Position numbers and translations under genes: made by a program
Notes under the pieces: model-generated
What the model saw: only the letters and a program-made list of their open reading frames with translations
The model's database searches: none
Told to the model about the DNA's origin: nothing
Shown here: piece after piece, positions 7,644-14,303 of the stretch
Layout of the letters: each line of letters opens with the position of its first letter
Numbering within the stretch: position 1 is the stretch's first letter
Source of the DNA: a virus
IMG/VR virus record: IMGVR_UViG_3300031963_000513
Location: 1 to 34,591 of that record
Strand: one strand, 5' to 3'
DNA: 34,591 nucleotides

Positions 7644-7911
7644 CTATCACCTCGAATAGTGGCATGGTGTAATCGTATTGTGCAGCGCTTTCGGTACTGG
7701 CACCGGTATAGTCGACCGATTGCAAAAAATTCAACGCGTCAAACCGGCGAATGTAATCGGCCGTCGACACTGTCGGTGTCCAGGTAGGAAACTTGCGCAG
7801 ATCCTTAGGCTTTTTCGGTTTCCAGGCTTTGCGCGCCGTTTTGGCTAGCTCGACCGGGTCCCGGTCGAATTTCACTTTATAGGTCGTTCCGTCAATTTTT
7901 ATCGTTTGCAT
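7627..7911 (-). CDS. Hypothetical protein
   Basis: The 94-residue protein begins MQTIKIDGTTYKVKFDRDP, a short beta hairpin, followed by a very basic Lys/Pro/Trp segment (ARKAWKPKKPKDLRKFP) that could bind nucleic acid. The C-terminal half is acidic. The start at 7911 lies inside the preceding 59-residue gene (13-base overlap), with TGGAG about ten bases upstream. The family is not recognised. Confidence 0.65.
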   Translation of the reverse strand: MQTIKIDGTTYKVKFDRDPVELAKTARKAWKPKKPKDLRKFPTWTPTVSTADYIRRFDALNFLQSVDYTGASTESAAQYDYTMPLFEVIDENAN

Positions 7912-8078
7912 AGCTCAGACTCCATTAAGTAAGTATTGATTAAATGCAGCGCTTTTTCGGCACTTTCGGCGTTTGCATTCTCGAGCAAGGCGCGCGCTTG
8001 CCAAAGTAGTGATTCATTCGAGCCGGTCATTTCGGCGGTTTCTTGCGCGCGCAGAATCGCGGTTTTGAGTTTTGCCAT
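7899..8078 (-). CDS. Small helical hypothetical protein
   Basis: A 59-residue frame runs from ATG 8078 to TAA at 7899-7901, with AGAGGG eight bases upstream. The protein is all helix: MAKLKTAILRAQETAEM, then ESLLWQARALLENANAESA and EKALHLINTYLM. The spacing of hydrophobic residues suggests a two-helix hairpin that could dimerise. It overlaps the next gene by 13 bases. The function is unknown. The clear ribosome binding site, the Ala/Leu-rich helical composition and its place in a gap-free operon support it. Confidence 0.65.
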   Translation of the reverse strand: MAKLKTAILRAQETAEMTGSNESLLWQARALLENANAESAEKALHLINTYLMESELCKR

Positions 8079-8080
8079 AA

Positions 8081-8233
8081 TTAACCCTCTAATAATAATT
8101 TTTTGAGATACGGCACGGCAAAACCCGTCAAATTAGACAATTCCTTCAATGTCATATTCGGGTTTTGATCATAAATTCGTTTGATATCATCATGCGTAAG
8201 CCCGTTAATCGAGCGTTTTAGTGTGTATGCCAT
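8081..8233 (-). CDS. Small helix-turn-helix-like protein
   Basis: A 50-residue frame runs from ATG 8233 (GGAGAG upstream) to TAA 8081-8083. After a short N-terminus, HDDIKRIYDQNPN and MTLKELSNLTGFAVPYLKKL form helix-turn-helix pattern blocks: a helix, the L-x-x-L-T-G-x turn, then a recognition-like helix. It could be a transcription regulator or a small DNA-binding partner. It lacks any added domain, so autoregulation or a Cro-like role is only a guess. It sits mid-operon between 8251 and 8078 with two-base gaps on the downstream side. Confidence 0.65.
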   Translation of the reverse strand: MAYTLKRSINGLTHDDIKRIYDQNPNMTLKELSNLTGFAVPYLKKLLLEG

Positions 8234-8250
8234 TGTTTTACTCTCCAGGT

Positions 8251-8415
8251 TTACCACAGCGCACGGCCGTGGCTTTCGATTGTCGGAACAGCGCGCGCCG
8301 GTATAGGCACGCGCCGCGTGATATACCGGCCATTAGCCGGCGGATAGTCAAGCCACTGAATAACCGTATCAAAACAGTCTAAGCGGCCGTATTGCAGCCG
8401 GTAACGGCCGCTCAT
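8251..8415 (-). CDS. Hypothetical basic protein
   Basis: The 54-residue protein starts MSGRYRLQYGRLDCF. I chose ATG 8415 over the GTG at 8436 because it overlaps the TGA of the upstream gene as ATGA. It is rich in Arg, Tyr and Pro (ITRRVPIPARAVP), with a predicted pI well above neutral. The family is not recognised. Its DNA carries three GCCGGTA boxes (8297, 8324, 8397). Confidence 0.55.
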   Translation of the reverse strand: MSGRYRLQYGRLDCFDTVIQWLDYPPANGRYITRRVPIPARAVPTIESHGRALW

Positions 8416-8639
8416 AGGGTGCAACACCCGCAACACGGCGCGTCAATACACCGGCCGCGCGCGTTTTGGTAGTACGTGTGCGCGCCGTTCTCGCCGTAAA
8501 GCGTGATCGTATCCACGGCCGTGCGGCGCCGCTCGAGCAAAACCGTGCGACCCTTAGACCATTGGATCAGGTCGCCGGCCAGTATGCGCGCGCCGGTAGC
8601 GGCGCATGTGCCGGTATATTTTGCGGTTATGGTTTTCAT
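8412..8639 (-). CDS. Hypothetical Cys-containing protein, possible zinc site
   Basis: The 75-residue protein starts at ATG 8639, right after the TAA of the Gp88-like gene, with the strong site GGGGAGGG 11 bases upstream. A longer in-frame start at 8705 would lie inside that gene and is unlikely. Sequence blocks: MKTITAKYTGTCAATGARIL, then GDLIQWSKGR and ENGAHTYYQNARGR, ending CIDAPCCGCCTL. The first block resembles small beta proteins that bind DNA or zinc (one Cys near GTC, five Cys at the end), but no complete zinc motif is clear. Confidence 0.6.
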   Translation of the reverse strand: MKTITAKYTGTCAATGARILAGDLIQWSKGRTVLLERRRTAVDTITLYGENGAHTYYQNARGRCIDAPCCGCCTL

Positions 8640-8640
8640 T

Positions 8641-9393
8641 TTAATAATCCCTCCCCTTAATTTGGACAAAACCGCCGGTGTCGCGTTTTGCCTTGCCTTT
8701 GGCATATAAGGCCACTACCACGCCGGCCGGTTCAATGTGACGTACATCAGTGTCATCGCCGTCAACGACCGGCCATCCGCGAAATTCGGCCGGTATATCG
8801 GCTTGCTTTTGGAATACCACGGCCGTGCGTTTATTTGCCGGATTAATCAGGCCTTTAATTGAGATCGGTTTTGGCGTGATAGCGCTGAATGAATAGGTTA
8901 AATCGTAATTGCCGGCCGTTTTGCCGTCTAACTTGCGGCTTGGGTGCTTTGTGTAATCGTAGAATTGAACGTCCGCGAACAGCTGGAAAATCGTTTTTCC
9001 GTCAATTTGGATGTTTTCAAACGGGATATCGGACGTTCCATTCGGCCGTACCAGTGGAATCAGGCCAAGCTTTTCGGCACGGCGAGCGTGCGACCATATA
9101 TCGGCGGCCATTGAGAGCATAAACGCGCGCTGATTCTCGCGGAAAAACGCCGTTTTAGCGGCGCGTGCCTTTTGCGTACTGTTAAACGCGCCACGGCCGG
9201 ATGATTTCAGGCACGGCTCGAAACAACCGGCCATAATCGCGAACGGGCAGAGCTTTTCATCCGGTACCAAATAGCAGATAGCGGTTAGATAACCGATTTT
9301 TTGGCCTTTGATCGTTTTGGCGCTGGATTCGCCCAATATTGGCCGGTAAGGTAGGTTTTCGCGTTTGAGCTGGAGTTTGAACGGGTTTTGCAT
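8641..9393 (-). CDS. Gp88-like (DUF7227-type) phage protein of unknown function
   Basis: The 250-residue protein starts MQNPFKLQLKRENLP at 9393, with AGGGA upstream; a longer start at 9480 would overlap the 29-residue gene and lacks a site. Key features are GYLTAICYLVPDEKLCPFAI, then AGCFEPCLKSSGRGAF with a cluster of three Cys, ARAAKTAFFRENQRAFM, and FADVQFYDYTKHPSRK. This order (small C-P-x-A, G-C-x-x-x-C-L, a basic helix with R-x-x-F-M, then FYDYTK-R) is what I associate with the mycobacteriophage Gp88/DUF7227 family, which has no proven function. It is the largest gene of the leftward operon. Its Cys cluster suggests metal or Fe-S binding. Confidence 0.65.
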   Translation of the reverse strand: MQNPFKLQLKRENLPYRPILGESSAKTIKGQKIGYLTAICYLVPDEKLCPFAIMAGCFEPCLKSSGRGAFNSTQKARAAKTAFFRENQRAFMLSMAADIWSHARRAEKLGLIPLVRPNGTSDIPFENIQIDGKTIFQLFADVQFYDYTKHPSRKLDGKTAGNYDLTYSFSAITPKPISIKGLINPANKRTAVVFQKQADIPAEFRGWPVVDGDDTDVRHIEPAGVVVALYAKGKAKRDTGGFVQIKGRDY

Positions 9394-9416
9394 GGTCGGT
9401 TCCCTGGAAAGTGAAA

Positions 9417-9506
9417 TTAATAAGCCAGGCACATAAAGACGAATAACGCCAGCGCCGCGAATGCGCCGATCGCGCCGCAAATTTCAGCAAGTGTCGGTTT
9501 TTGCAT
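9417..9506 (-). CDS. 29-residue single-pass membrane peptide
   Basis: The frame runs from ATG 9506 to TAA 9417-9419 with GGAG nine bases upstream. The peptide is MQKPTLAEICGAIG followed by a hydrophobic stretch (AFAALALFVFMCLA), enough for one inner-membrane span. Phages encode many such peptides, some of which inhibit host processes or regulate holins. The function here is unknown. The good site and the position in a tight operon argue that it is translated. Confidence 0.55.
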   Translation of the reverse strand: MQKPTLAEICGAIGAFAALALFVFMCLAY

Positions 9507-9524
9507 TTTCTTTTCTCCGATAGT

Positions 9525-9542
9525 GGCCGGCTTTCGCCGGCC
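9525..9542. other. Perfect 7-bp hairpin in the leftward operon leader
   Basis: GGCCGGC (9525-9531), loop TTTC, GCCGGCC (9536-9542) lies between the first and second genes of the leftward operon. Neither strand has a following T tract, so mRNA processing or attenuation is as likely as termination. Confidence 0.5.
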
Positions 9543-9549
9543 GTTTGAT

Positions 9550-9735
9550 TTAGATTCTGAATTCAGGATGGCCGGCTAACCGAAGGCCTTCAGCCAGAGC
9601 GATCAGATCGCGCCGGCTTTTCTCCGTGCGTGATACGCGAATCAATGATGACAATATGCGCGCTGCTGATACATCATTACCAGCGAAAACGTGTGATTCG
9701 ACAATCGCCGCTTGTTTAGTTTCGAATTTAGTCAT
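9550..9735 (-). CDS. Hypothetical protein, first gene of the leftward operon
   Basis: The 61-residue protein starts at ATG 9735 with GGAGA upstream, about 40 bases after the predicted transcription start. It is helical and charged: MTKFETKQAAIVESHVFAG, then SAARILSSLIRVSRTEKSRR and LIALAEGLRLAGHPEFRI. There is no membrane segment and no known family. As the first gene behind a strong promoter it is likely an early protein. Confidence 0.65.
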   Translation of the reverse strand: MTKFETKQAAIVESHVFAGNDVSAARILSSLIRVSRTEKSRRDLIALAEGLRLAGHPEFRI

Positions 9736-9782
9736 GATTTTTTCTCCGCTTGAGTGAATAAATTATTGTGTTGCTGAAACCT

Positions 9783-9810
9783 AGTATAAGACTTTTCTTT
9801 GCAATGTCAA
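9783..9810 (-). promoter_or_regulatory. Leftward sigma70-type promoter
   Basis: On the minus strand TTGACA (complement of 9805-9810) is followed after 16 bases by TATACT (complement of 9783-9788), both close to consensus. It drives the leftward operon starting at 9735. Nine ATGGTCA boxes begin 37 bases upstream of the -35. Confidence 0.75.
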
Positions 9811-9846
9811 GGATTGTTTTGCATTTATTTGCGATTCGCGGTTCCA

Positions 9847-10106
9847 ATGGTCATTTAGGGGGTGAAATGGTCATAAAATGGTCATTTGGCACGGGCAAAT
9901 GACCATGACAAAACCCGCATGGATACTAGCTTTTGGCCAATAATGGTCAAATGGTCATTTATTTTTAGATGTTAGTAGTAGTAGTAGGTAATATAGGGAA
10001 TCCCGTGCCGTGCACGCCAGAATCCCGTGTCGTCACGCAAAAATTTTGATTTTGCTTTGGGGTTAGCAGCGATTAAAATTGCATGACCATTTGACCATTT
10101 GACCAT
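9847..10106. repeat. Array of nine ATGGTCA boxes in both orientations (iteron- or operator-like)
   Basis: ATGGTCA occurs at 9847, 9867, 9878, 9943 and 9951, and as TGACCAT at 9900, 10084, 10092 and 10100. The last three form a tandem 8-bp repeat (TGACCATT TGACCATT TGACCATG). Bases 9942-9958 and 10083-10099 are a perfect 17-bp inverted repeat flanking 124 bases that contain (TAG)5 at 9973-9987 and GAATCCCGTG twice (9998 and 10020). The array lies between a strong leftward promoter and the rightward gene at 10123. It could be operators, a replication origin or a partition site. Confidence 0.85.
10052..10079 (+). promoter_or_regulatory. Weak candidate rightward promoter upstream of the RHH-like gene
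   Basis: TTGCTT (10052-10057), 16 bases, TAAAAT (10074-10079). The predicted start would fall on the three tandem TGACCATT boxes (10084-10106), so a protein bound there would block it. Only the -10 is close to consensus. Confidence 0.35.
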
Positions 10107-10122
10107 GTCAGAGTGATAACAT

Positions 10123-10332
10123 ATGCCAGCAGGTAGACCCGCATCAATTCGCACGCGCAATTTCCTGCGTCATTTAACGGATACCGAAGCCGCGATTTTG
10201 GCTCATGCCGGCGACGGCGATATCAGCGCCGGCTTCAAAAATCTACTCGACTGGTATCAGCAAATGCATTGTCAATCGGACAATGCTAACGATTTTGTTA
10301 TATCTGATTGTGAGCCAAAGGGTAATAGTTGA
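10123..10332 (+). CDS. Small ribbon-helix-helix-like protein, candidate regulator
   Basis: The 69-residue protein begins MPAGRPASIRTRNFLRHLTD, then TEAAILAHAGDGDISAGFKN and LLDWYQQMH, followed by a polar, unstructured tail. The order of a short strand, L-T-D-x-E, a helix, a glycine-containing turn and SAGFKNLL is what many small Arc/MetJ/CopG-type proteins show. The match is by pattern only. The start at 10123 has a poor ribosome binding site (CAGAG). Directly upstream are three tandem 8-bp boxes; MetJ-family proteins bind tandem 8-bp boxes, so it could repress itself and the region. It could also be an unrelated small protein. Confidence 0.55.
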   Translation: MPAGRPASIRTRNFLRHLTDTEAAILAHAGDGDISAGFKNLLDWYQQMHCQSDNANDFVISDCEPKGNS

Positions 10333-10698
10333 CGACTGTCAGGTACCGGCAAAATGCACCCGCTTCCTCTCACCCTCACCCCATAGCCCTACCCTATCGA
10401 ATCCTGGCTATCGATAGTCGACCCTCTCGCTCATAGCCGGCTGCTATCGCCGCCGATTATGCGCACATATAACGTACGTTATGTAAAACGCGGCTGATAG
10501 CCGCTTGCTATGGATATCGACCGCTTGCTGGCAGTTTGTTGCCATTTTGATAGGGGGGGGAGGGGTCTGGCTGGCTAGTAAAATTTGCGGGAGCCTCCAA
10601 CCCTCTGAAAAAAGGAAAACAGCCAATCTGGCCAAAGTAGCCAATCCCACCAGAAAGCAGCTACAATCTGCGCAGCTTCCCCACACAGGAAAAAAGCC
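10333..10698. other. 366-bp gene-free region ahead of the terminase genes, rich in palindromes
   Basis: I see no convincing gene on either strand. It contains CTATCGATAG (10408-10417), ATAACGTACGTTAT (10469-10482, a perfect 14-bp palindrome), GCGGCT-GAT-AGCCGC (10490-10504), a direct repeat CCGCTTGCT (10501 and 10521), CTATCG words at 10393, 10408 and 10443, and a G8-A-G4 tract at 10553-10565. Headful or cos packaging sites often lie beside or in the small terminase gene, so a pac or cos function and late-promoter elements are both plausible. Confidence 0.5.
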
Positions 10699-11007
10699 AT
10701 GCCAGCCCCGATTAAAGACCCACCGTACGTGCCGCCAGCGACGCTGCCAAAGACCGACACGCAGCGCATCAAAGAGTTGAAGCAAATGCTCATTGAAGGC
10801 AAGGGCGCTGACGTCGTGCAGAAGGTCATCACGATCGCGTTAGACGACGGCCACCCAGGCCAGATGGCCGCCTTAAAGATGTGTATGGACCGCGCACTAC
10901 CGGCGAGCCTGTTTGAGAAGACCGCCGCCCAGCGCAGCGCGATCAACATCACCATTACCGGCATCGGCCAGCCGGAGATCAAGGACATCACGGATGTCGG
11001 ACCTTAA
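10699..11007 (+). CDS. terS: Putative terminase small subunit
   Basis: The 102-residue protein starts at ATG 10699 after AGGAAA. It has a Pro-rich N-terminus, a helical core (TQRIKELKQMLIEGKGADVV, then QKVITIALDDGHPGQMAALK) and MCMDRALPASLFEK, ending in a short beta tail (INITITGIG). The core pattern is common in short podoviral terminase small subunits encoded just before terL. Its role would be to recognise the packaging site and load the large subunit. Assignment is mainly by position and pattern. It overlaps terL by 14 bases. Confidence 0.65.
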   Translation: MPAPIKDPPYVPPATLPKTDTQRIKELKQMLIEGKGADVVQKVITIALDDGHPGQMAALKMCMDRALPASLFEKTAAQRSAINITITGIGQPEIKDITDVGP

Positions 11008-12253
11008 CTTCCAGCTGCTGCCGTGGCAGCAAGAGGTCTTCAACGACAAGACGCGCTTCAAGGTCGTCGCAGCCGGTCGCCGTTGCGGCAAGTCCAGACT
11101 AGCCGCCACCACCTTGCTAATCGAAGGACTGCGCTGCCCGTCAGGATCTGCGGTCTTATATGTCGCACCCACGAACGGTCAGGCGCGGCAGATTATCTGG
11201 AACGTCCTCTTGGATCTGGGACGGGACGTGATCGCCGGCAGTCATGTGAACAACCAGGACATCACGCTAGTCAACGGTGCGGTGATTTACGTCAGGGGCG
11301 CCGACCGCCCCGACACGCTGCGGGGTGTTAGCTTGACCTACGCCGTGCTGGACGAGGTGGCGGACATTAAGCCAGAAGCGTGGGAGCAGGTCATCCGCGC
11401 GTCTCTGTCAGACAAGAAGGGACGAGGGCTCTTCATCGGAACGCCCAAGGGGCGCAACTGGTTCAACGACCTGTACAAGTTAGGCCAGACGGGTGAGGAC
11501 GAGGATTGGAAGAGCTGGCACTTCACGACGAAAGACAACCCGCTGATCGACCCGAAGGAAATCGAGTCAGCGAAAAAGACGTTATCGACCTTTGCATTTA
11601 AGCAAGAGTACATGGCGAGCTTCGACAATGCGGGCTCGGACATCTTCAAGGATGAGTGGATCAAGTACGGCGAGGAGCCCGAGTACGGCAGTTACTTTGT
11701 GGCCGTGGACTTGGCTGGGTTTGAGGAAGTGGCCAAGCAGGCGGCGAACTCGAAAAAGCGGTTAGACGAGACGGCGATCGCGATTGTCAAAGTGACGGAC
11801 GACGGCAAGTGGTTTGTCAAAGACATCCAGCACGGGCGCTGGGACATCCGCGAGACGGCAGCGAAGATTCTAATGGCCATGCGCGACTACCGGCCCCTGT
11901 CGGTCGGGATTGAGCGAGGGGCGCTAAAAAACGCAGTTTTGCCGTATTTGAGTGATTTAATGCGCAAAAATAATGTATATTCGCACATAGTTGATCTCAC
12001 GCATGGCAACCGGAAAAAGGCTGACCGGATCATCTGGAGCCTCCAGGGTCGGTTCGAGCACGGCAGGATCGTGCTGAACCAAGAAGGTGATTTTGAGACC
12101 TTTCTTGACCAGCTGTTGATGTTTCCGGCGCAAGGCGTCCACGATGACCTACCCGATGCGCTCTCTTACATTGACCAGCTGGCGGTGACTTCCTACTTCG
12201 AAGGCGACGCTGACGATGATTGGGAGCCGATAGACGTAATTTCTGGGGTGTAG
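10994..12253 (+). CDS. terL: Terminase large subunit
   Basis: The 419-residue packaging motor starts MSDLNFQLLPWQQEVF at ATG 10994. A longer frame to 10913 would lie inside terS and gives a low-complexity Ser/Arg extension, so I reject it. ATPase motifs: Walker A AGRRCGKS (27-34), Walker B YAVLDE (116-121, Glu121 catalytic) and coupling motif GTPKG (149-153). RNase H-like nuclease: YFVAVDLAG (Asp239), IERGALKN and DDLPDALSYI at the C-terminus. It pumps DNA into the prohead through the portal and cuts the concatemer. The portal gene follows one base later. Confidence 0.95.
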   Translation: MSDLNFQLLPWQQEVFNDKTRFKVVAAGRRCGKSRLAATTLLIEGLRCPSGSAVLYVAPTNGQARQIIWNVLLDLGRDVIAGSHVNNQDITLVNGAVIYVRGADRPDTLRGVSLTYAVLDEVADIKPEAWEQVIRASLSDKKGRGLFIGTPKGRNWFNDLYKLGQTGEDEDWKSWHFTTKDNPLIDPKEIESAKKTLSTFAFKQEYMASFDNAGSDIFKDEWIKYGEEPEYGSYFVAVDLAGFEEVAKQAANSKKRLDETAIAIVKVTDDGKWFVKDIQHGRWDIRETAAKILMAMRDYRPLSVGIERGALKNAVLPYLSDLMRKNNVYSHIVDLTHGNRKKADRIIWSLQGRFEHGRIVLNQEGDFETFLDQLLMFPAQGVHDDLPDALSYIDQLAVTSYFEGDADDDWEPIDVISGV

Positions 12254-12254
12254 G

Positions 12255-14303
12255 ATGGACCAAAACGATTTTGACCAGCCCACTGAGAACGATAAAGAGC
12301 TTATCGCTTTCGTGGTAGAACACTGCGACCGCTGGCGCGACTACCGCAACGTCAACTTTCTCCCGCTTTGGGAAGAATATGAGCGCATCTTCCGTGGCGA
12401 ATGGGCCATTGAAGACAAAACGCGCGACTCTGAACGCTCCCGCATCGTAACCCCCATGACCCAGCAGGCTGTTGAGACACGCCACGCTGAGATCATGGAG
12501 GCGATCTTTGGCTCGGGTGAGTTCTTCGACATCAAGGACGACGTCAAGGACATCGACGGCAACCCGATGGATGTCGAGATGATCAAGATCCAGATGATGG
12601 AGGATCTGAAAAAGGACAAGTTCAGGAAGTACGTTGATCAGATTGAGTTGTTGGCCGAGATTTACGGCACGGGTATCGCCGAGATCACCGTCACAATGGA
12701 GAAGGAATACATCCCGGCGACCCAGCCGATTCCTGGCATGCAAGGCCAAGCGGCTATTGGTGTCAAGGAAGTAGACCGCGTCTCGGTCAAGCCCATACCG
12801 GTGAACCCGAAAAACTTCCTGTGGGATCCCAACGGCACGTCGGTGGACGACTGCATGGGCGTGGCAATTGAGAAGTACGTGTCGATCCACAAGGTGGTGG
12901 CCAACATTGAGAAGGGCGTCTACCGCAAGGTCAACATCGTGCCGACCTACGACGACACGGACTTGGAGCCCACGCAAGAGGTCAGCCAGTACCAGAACGA
13001 AAAGGTCAAACTGCTGACCTACTATGGTCTGGTGCCCAAGGAATATCTGGAGAAGTTGGACAGCGAAGACGAGGAGATGGTTGAGCTCTTCCCCGACGAC
13101 TCGCCTGCTGAAGACTACTCCGACATGGTCGAAGCCATCATCGTGATTGGTAACGACGGCATGCTGCTGAAGGCCGAAGCGAACCCGTACATGATGAAGG
13201 ATCGTCCGGTGTTGACGTACCAGGACGACACGGTGCCTAACCGCCTGCCTGGCCGTGGCACGGTGGAAAAAGCGTACAACATGCAAAAGGCGATCGATGC
13301 ACAGGTGCGCACGCACTTGGACTCGCTGGCACTGACTGCGGTGCCGATGGTGGCAATGGATGCAACCCGTCTGCCACGGGGTGCCAAGTTCGAGGTGCGG
13401 CCGGGCAAGGCGTTCATGACCAACGGCAACCCGTCGGAGATTCTGTATCCGTTCAAGTTCGGTCAGACTGATGGCAGTAGCCTGACGACTGCGCAGGCAT
13501 TCGAGCGCATGCTCTTGCAAGCCACAGGCACCTTGGATAGCCAAGGCATGGTCAGCCAAGTGGCCAGAGATGGTGGCAACGCAGGTATGTCGATGGCGGT
13601 GGCTACCATCATCAAGAAGTACAAGCGTACGCTGGTGAACTTCCAGGAAGACTTCCTGATTCCGTTTATCAAAAAAGCGGCGTTTCGGTACATGCAGTTT
13701 GACCCCGAGCGCTATCCTTCGGTTGATCTGAACTTCGTACCAACTGCGACACTGGGCATCATCGCTCGCGAGTACGAGCAGGCGCAGTTCATCGCCTTGC
13801 TGCAGACCCTTGGCCCCGACACACCGGTGCTGCCATTGATTCTGAAAGGTATTGTGGCCAACAGCTCGCTGTCGAACCGCATGGAGTTGATGGAATCCCT
13901 GACTCAGATGGCCCAGCCGAACCCAGAAGCGCAGCAAGCCGCCATGATGCAGCAGCAGCTGGCCATGCAGGCAGCGCAAGCGCAGATTGCGGTCAATCAG
14001 ACGCAGGCCGAACGCAACCGGGCAGAGGCTATCAACACCACAATCGAGACGAAATTAAAGCCCATTGAGGTGCAGAGCAAGATTATGGCGGCCAATACGC
14101 AAAATCTGCCGACTAACGACGAGATGGCGTCTAGAGAGTTTGACAAACGGGTGAAGATCGCCGAATTGATGCTCAAAGAAGCCGACATCAAGAACAAATC
14201 GAAGATTGTCGAGATGCAAATGGCGGAAAAGCAGAACAAAATCAGCGGCATGGAAGAAGATTTCTTGGAAGAACTGACCAAGGAGCTCTCTGGTGGACGT
14301 TGA
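12255..14303 (+). CDS. Portal protein (P22/T7-like)
   Basis: The 682-residue protein has the podoviral portal pattern: RDYRNVNFLPLWEEYERIFR, SRIVTPMTQQAVETRHAEIM, FFDIKDD, NPKNFLWDPNG and LPGRGTVEKAYNMQKAIDAQ. The C-terminal 130 residues are a long Gln/Ala-rich coiled coil (QQAAMMQQQLAMQAAQAQIA) that fits the barrel extending into the capsid. It forms the dodecameric ring at the packaging vertex. The start lies one base after the terL stop. It overlaps the following fibre gene by 11 bases. The strong codon bias of this gene creates a 649-residue antisense frame that is not real. Confidence 0.92.
   Translation: MDQNDFDQPTENDKELIAFVVEHCDRWRDYRNVNFLPLWEEYERIFRGEWAIEDKTRDSERSRIVTPMTQQAVETRHAEIMEAIFGSGEFFDIKDDVKDIDGNPMDVEMIKIQMMEDLKKDKFRKYVDQIELLAEIYGTGIAEITVTMEKEYIPATQPIPGMQGQAAIGVKEVDRVSVKPIPVNPKNFLWDPNGTSVDDCMGVAIEKYVSIHKVVANIEKGVYRKVNIVPTYDDTDLEPTQEVSQYQNEKVKLLTYYGLVPKEYLEKLDSEDEEMVELFPDDSPAEDYSDMVEAIIVIGNDGMLLKAEANPYMMKDRPVLTYQDDTVPNRLPGRGTVEKAYNMQKAIDAQVRTHLDSLALTAVPMVAMDATRLPRGAKFEVRPGKAFMTNGNPSEILYPFKFGQTDGSSLTTAQAFERMLLQATGTLDSQGMVSQVARDGGNAGMSMAVATIIKKYKRTLVNFQEDFLIPFIKKAAFRYMQFDPERYPSVDLNFVPTATLGIIAREYEQAQFIALLQTLGPDTPVLPLILKGIVANSSLSNRMELMESLTQMAQPNPEAQQAAMMQQQLAMQAAQAQIAVNQTQAERNRAEAINTTIETKLKPIEVQSKIMAANTQNLPTNDEMASREFDKRVKIAELMLKEADIKNKSKIVEMQMAEKQNKISGMEEDFLEELTKELSGGR

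Noticed and set aside
9972-10160. 62-residue minus-strand frame over the ATGGTCA array
   Set aside because: No ribosome binding site; its sequence is largely translated repeats (WSNG, YYYY from TAG runs).
10444-10785. 113-residue minus-strand frame and overlapping plus-strand frame 10505-10780 in the terS leader
   Set aside because: Low-complexity Arg/Trp composition, no ribosome binding site, and overlap with terS; treated as noncoding.
12030-13979. 649-residue antisense frame opposite terL and portal
   Set aside because: His/Arg/Leu/Val-rich composition typical of a reverse-complement shadow; the two real genes on the plus strand have full motifs.
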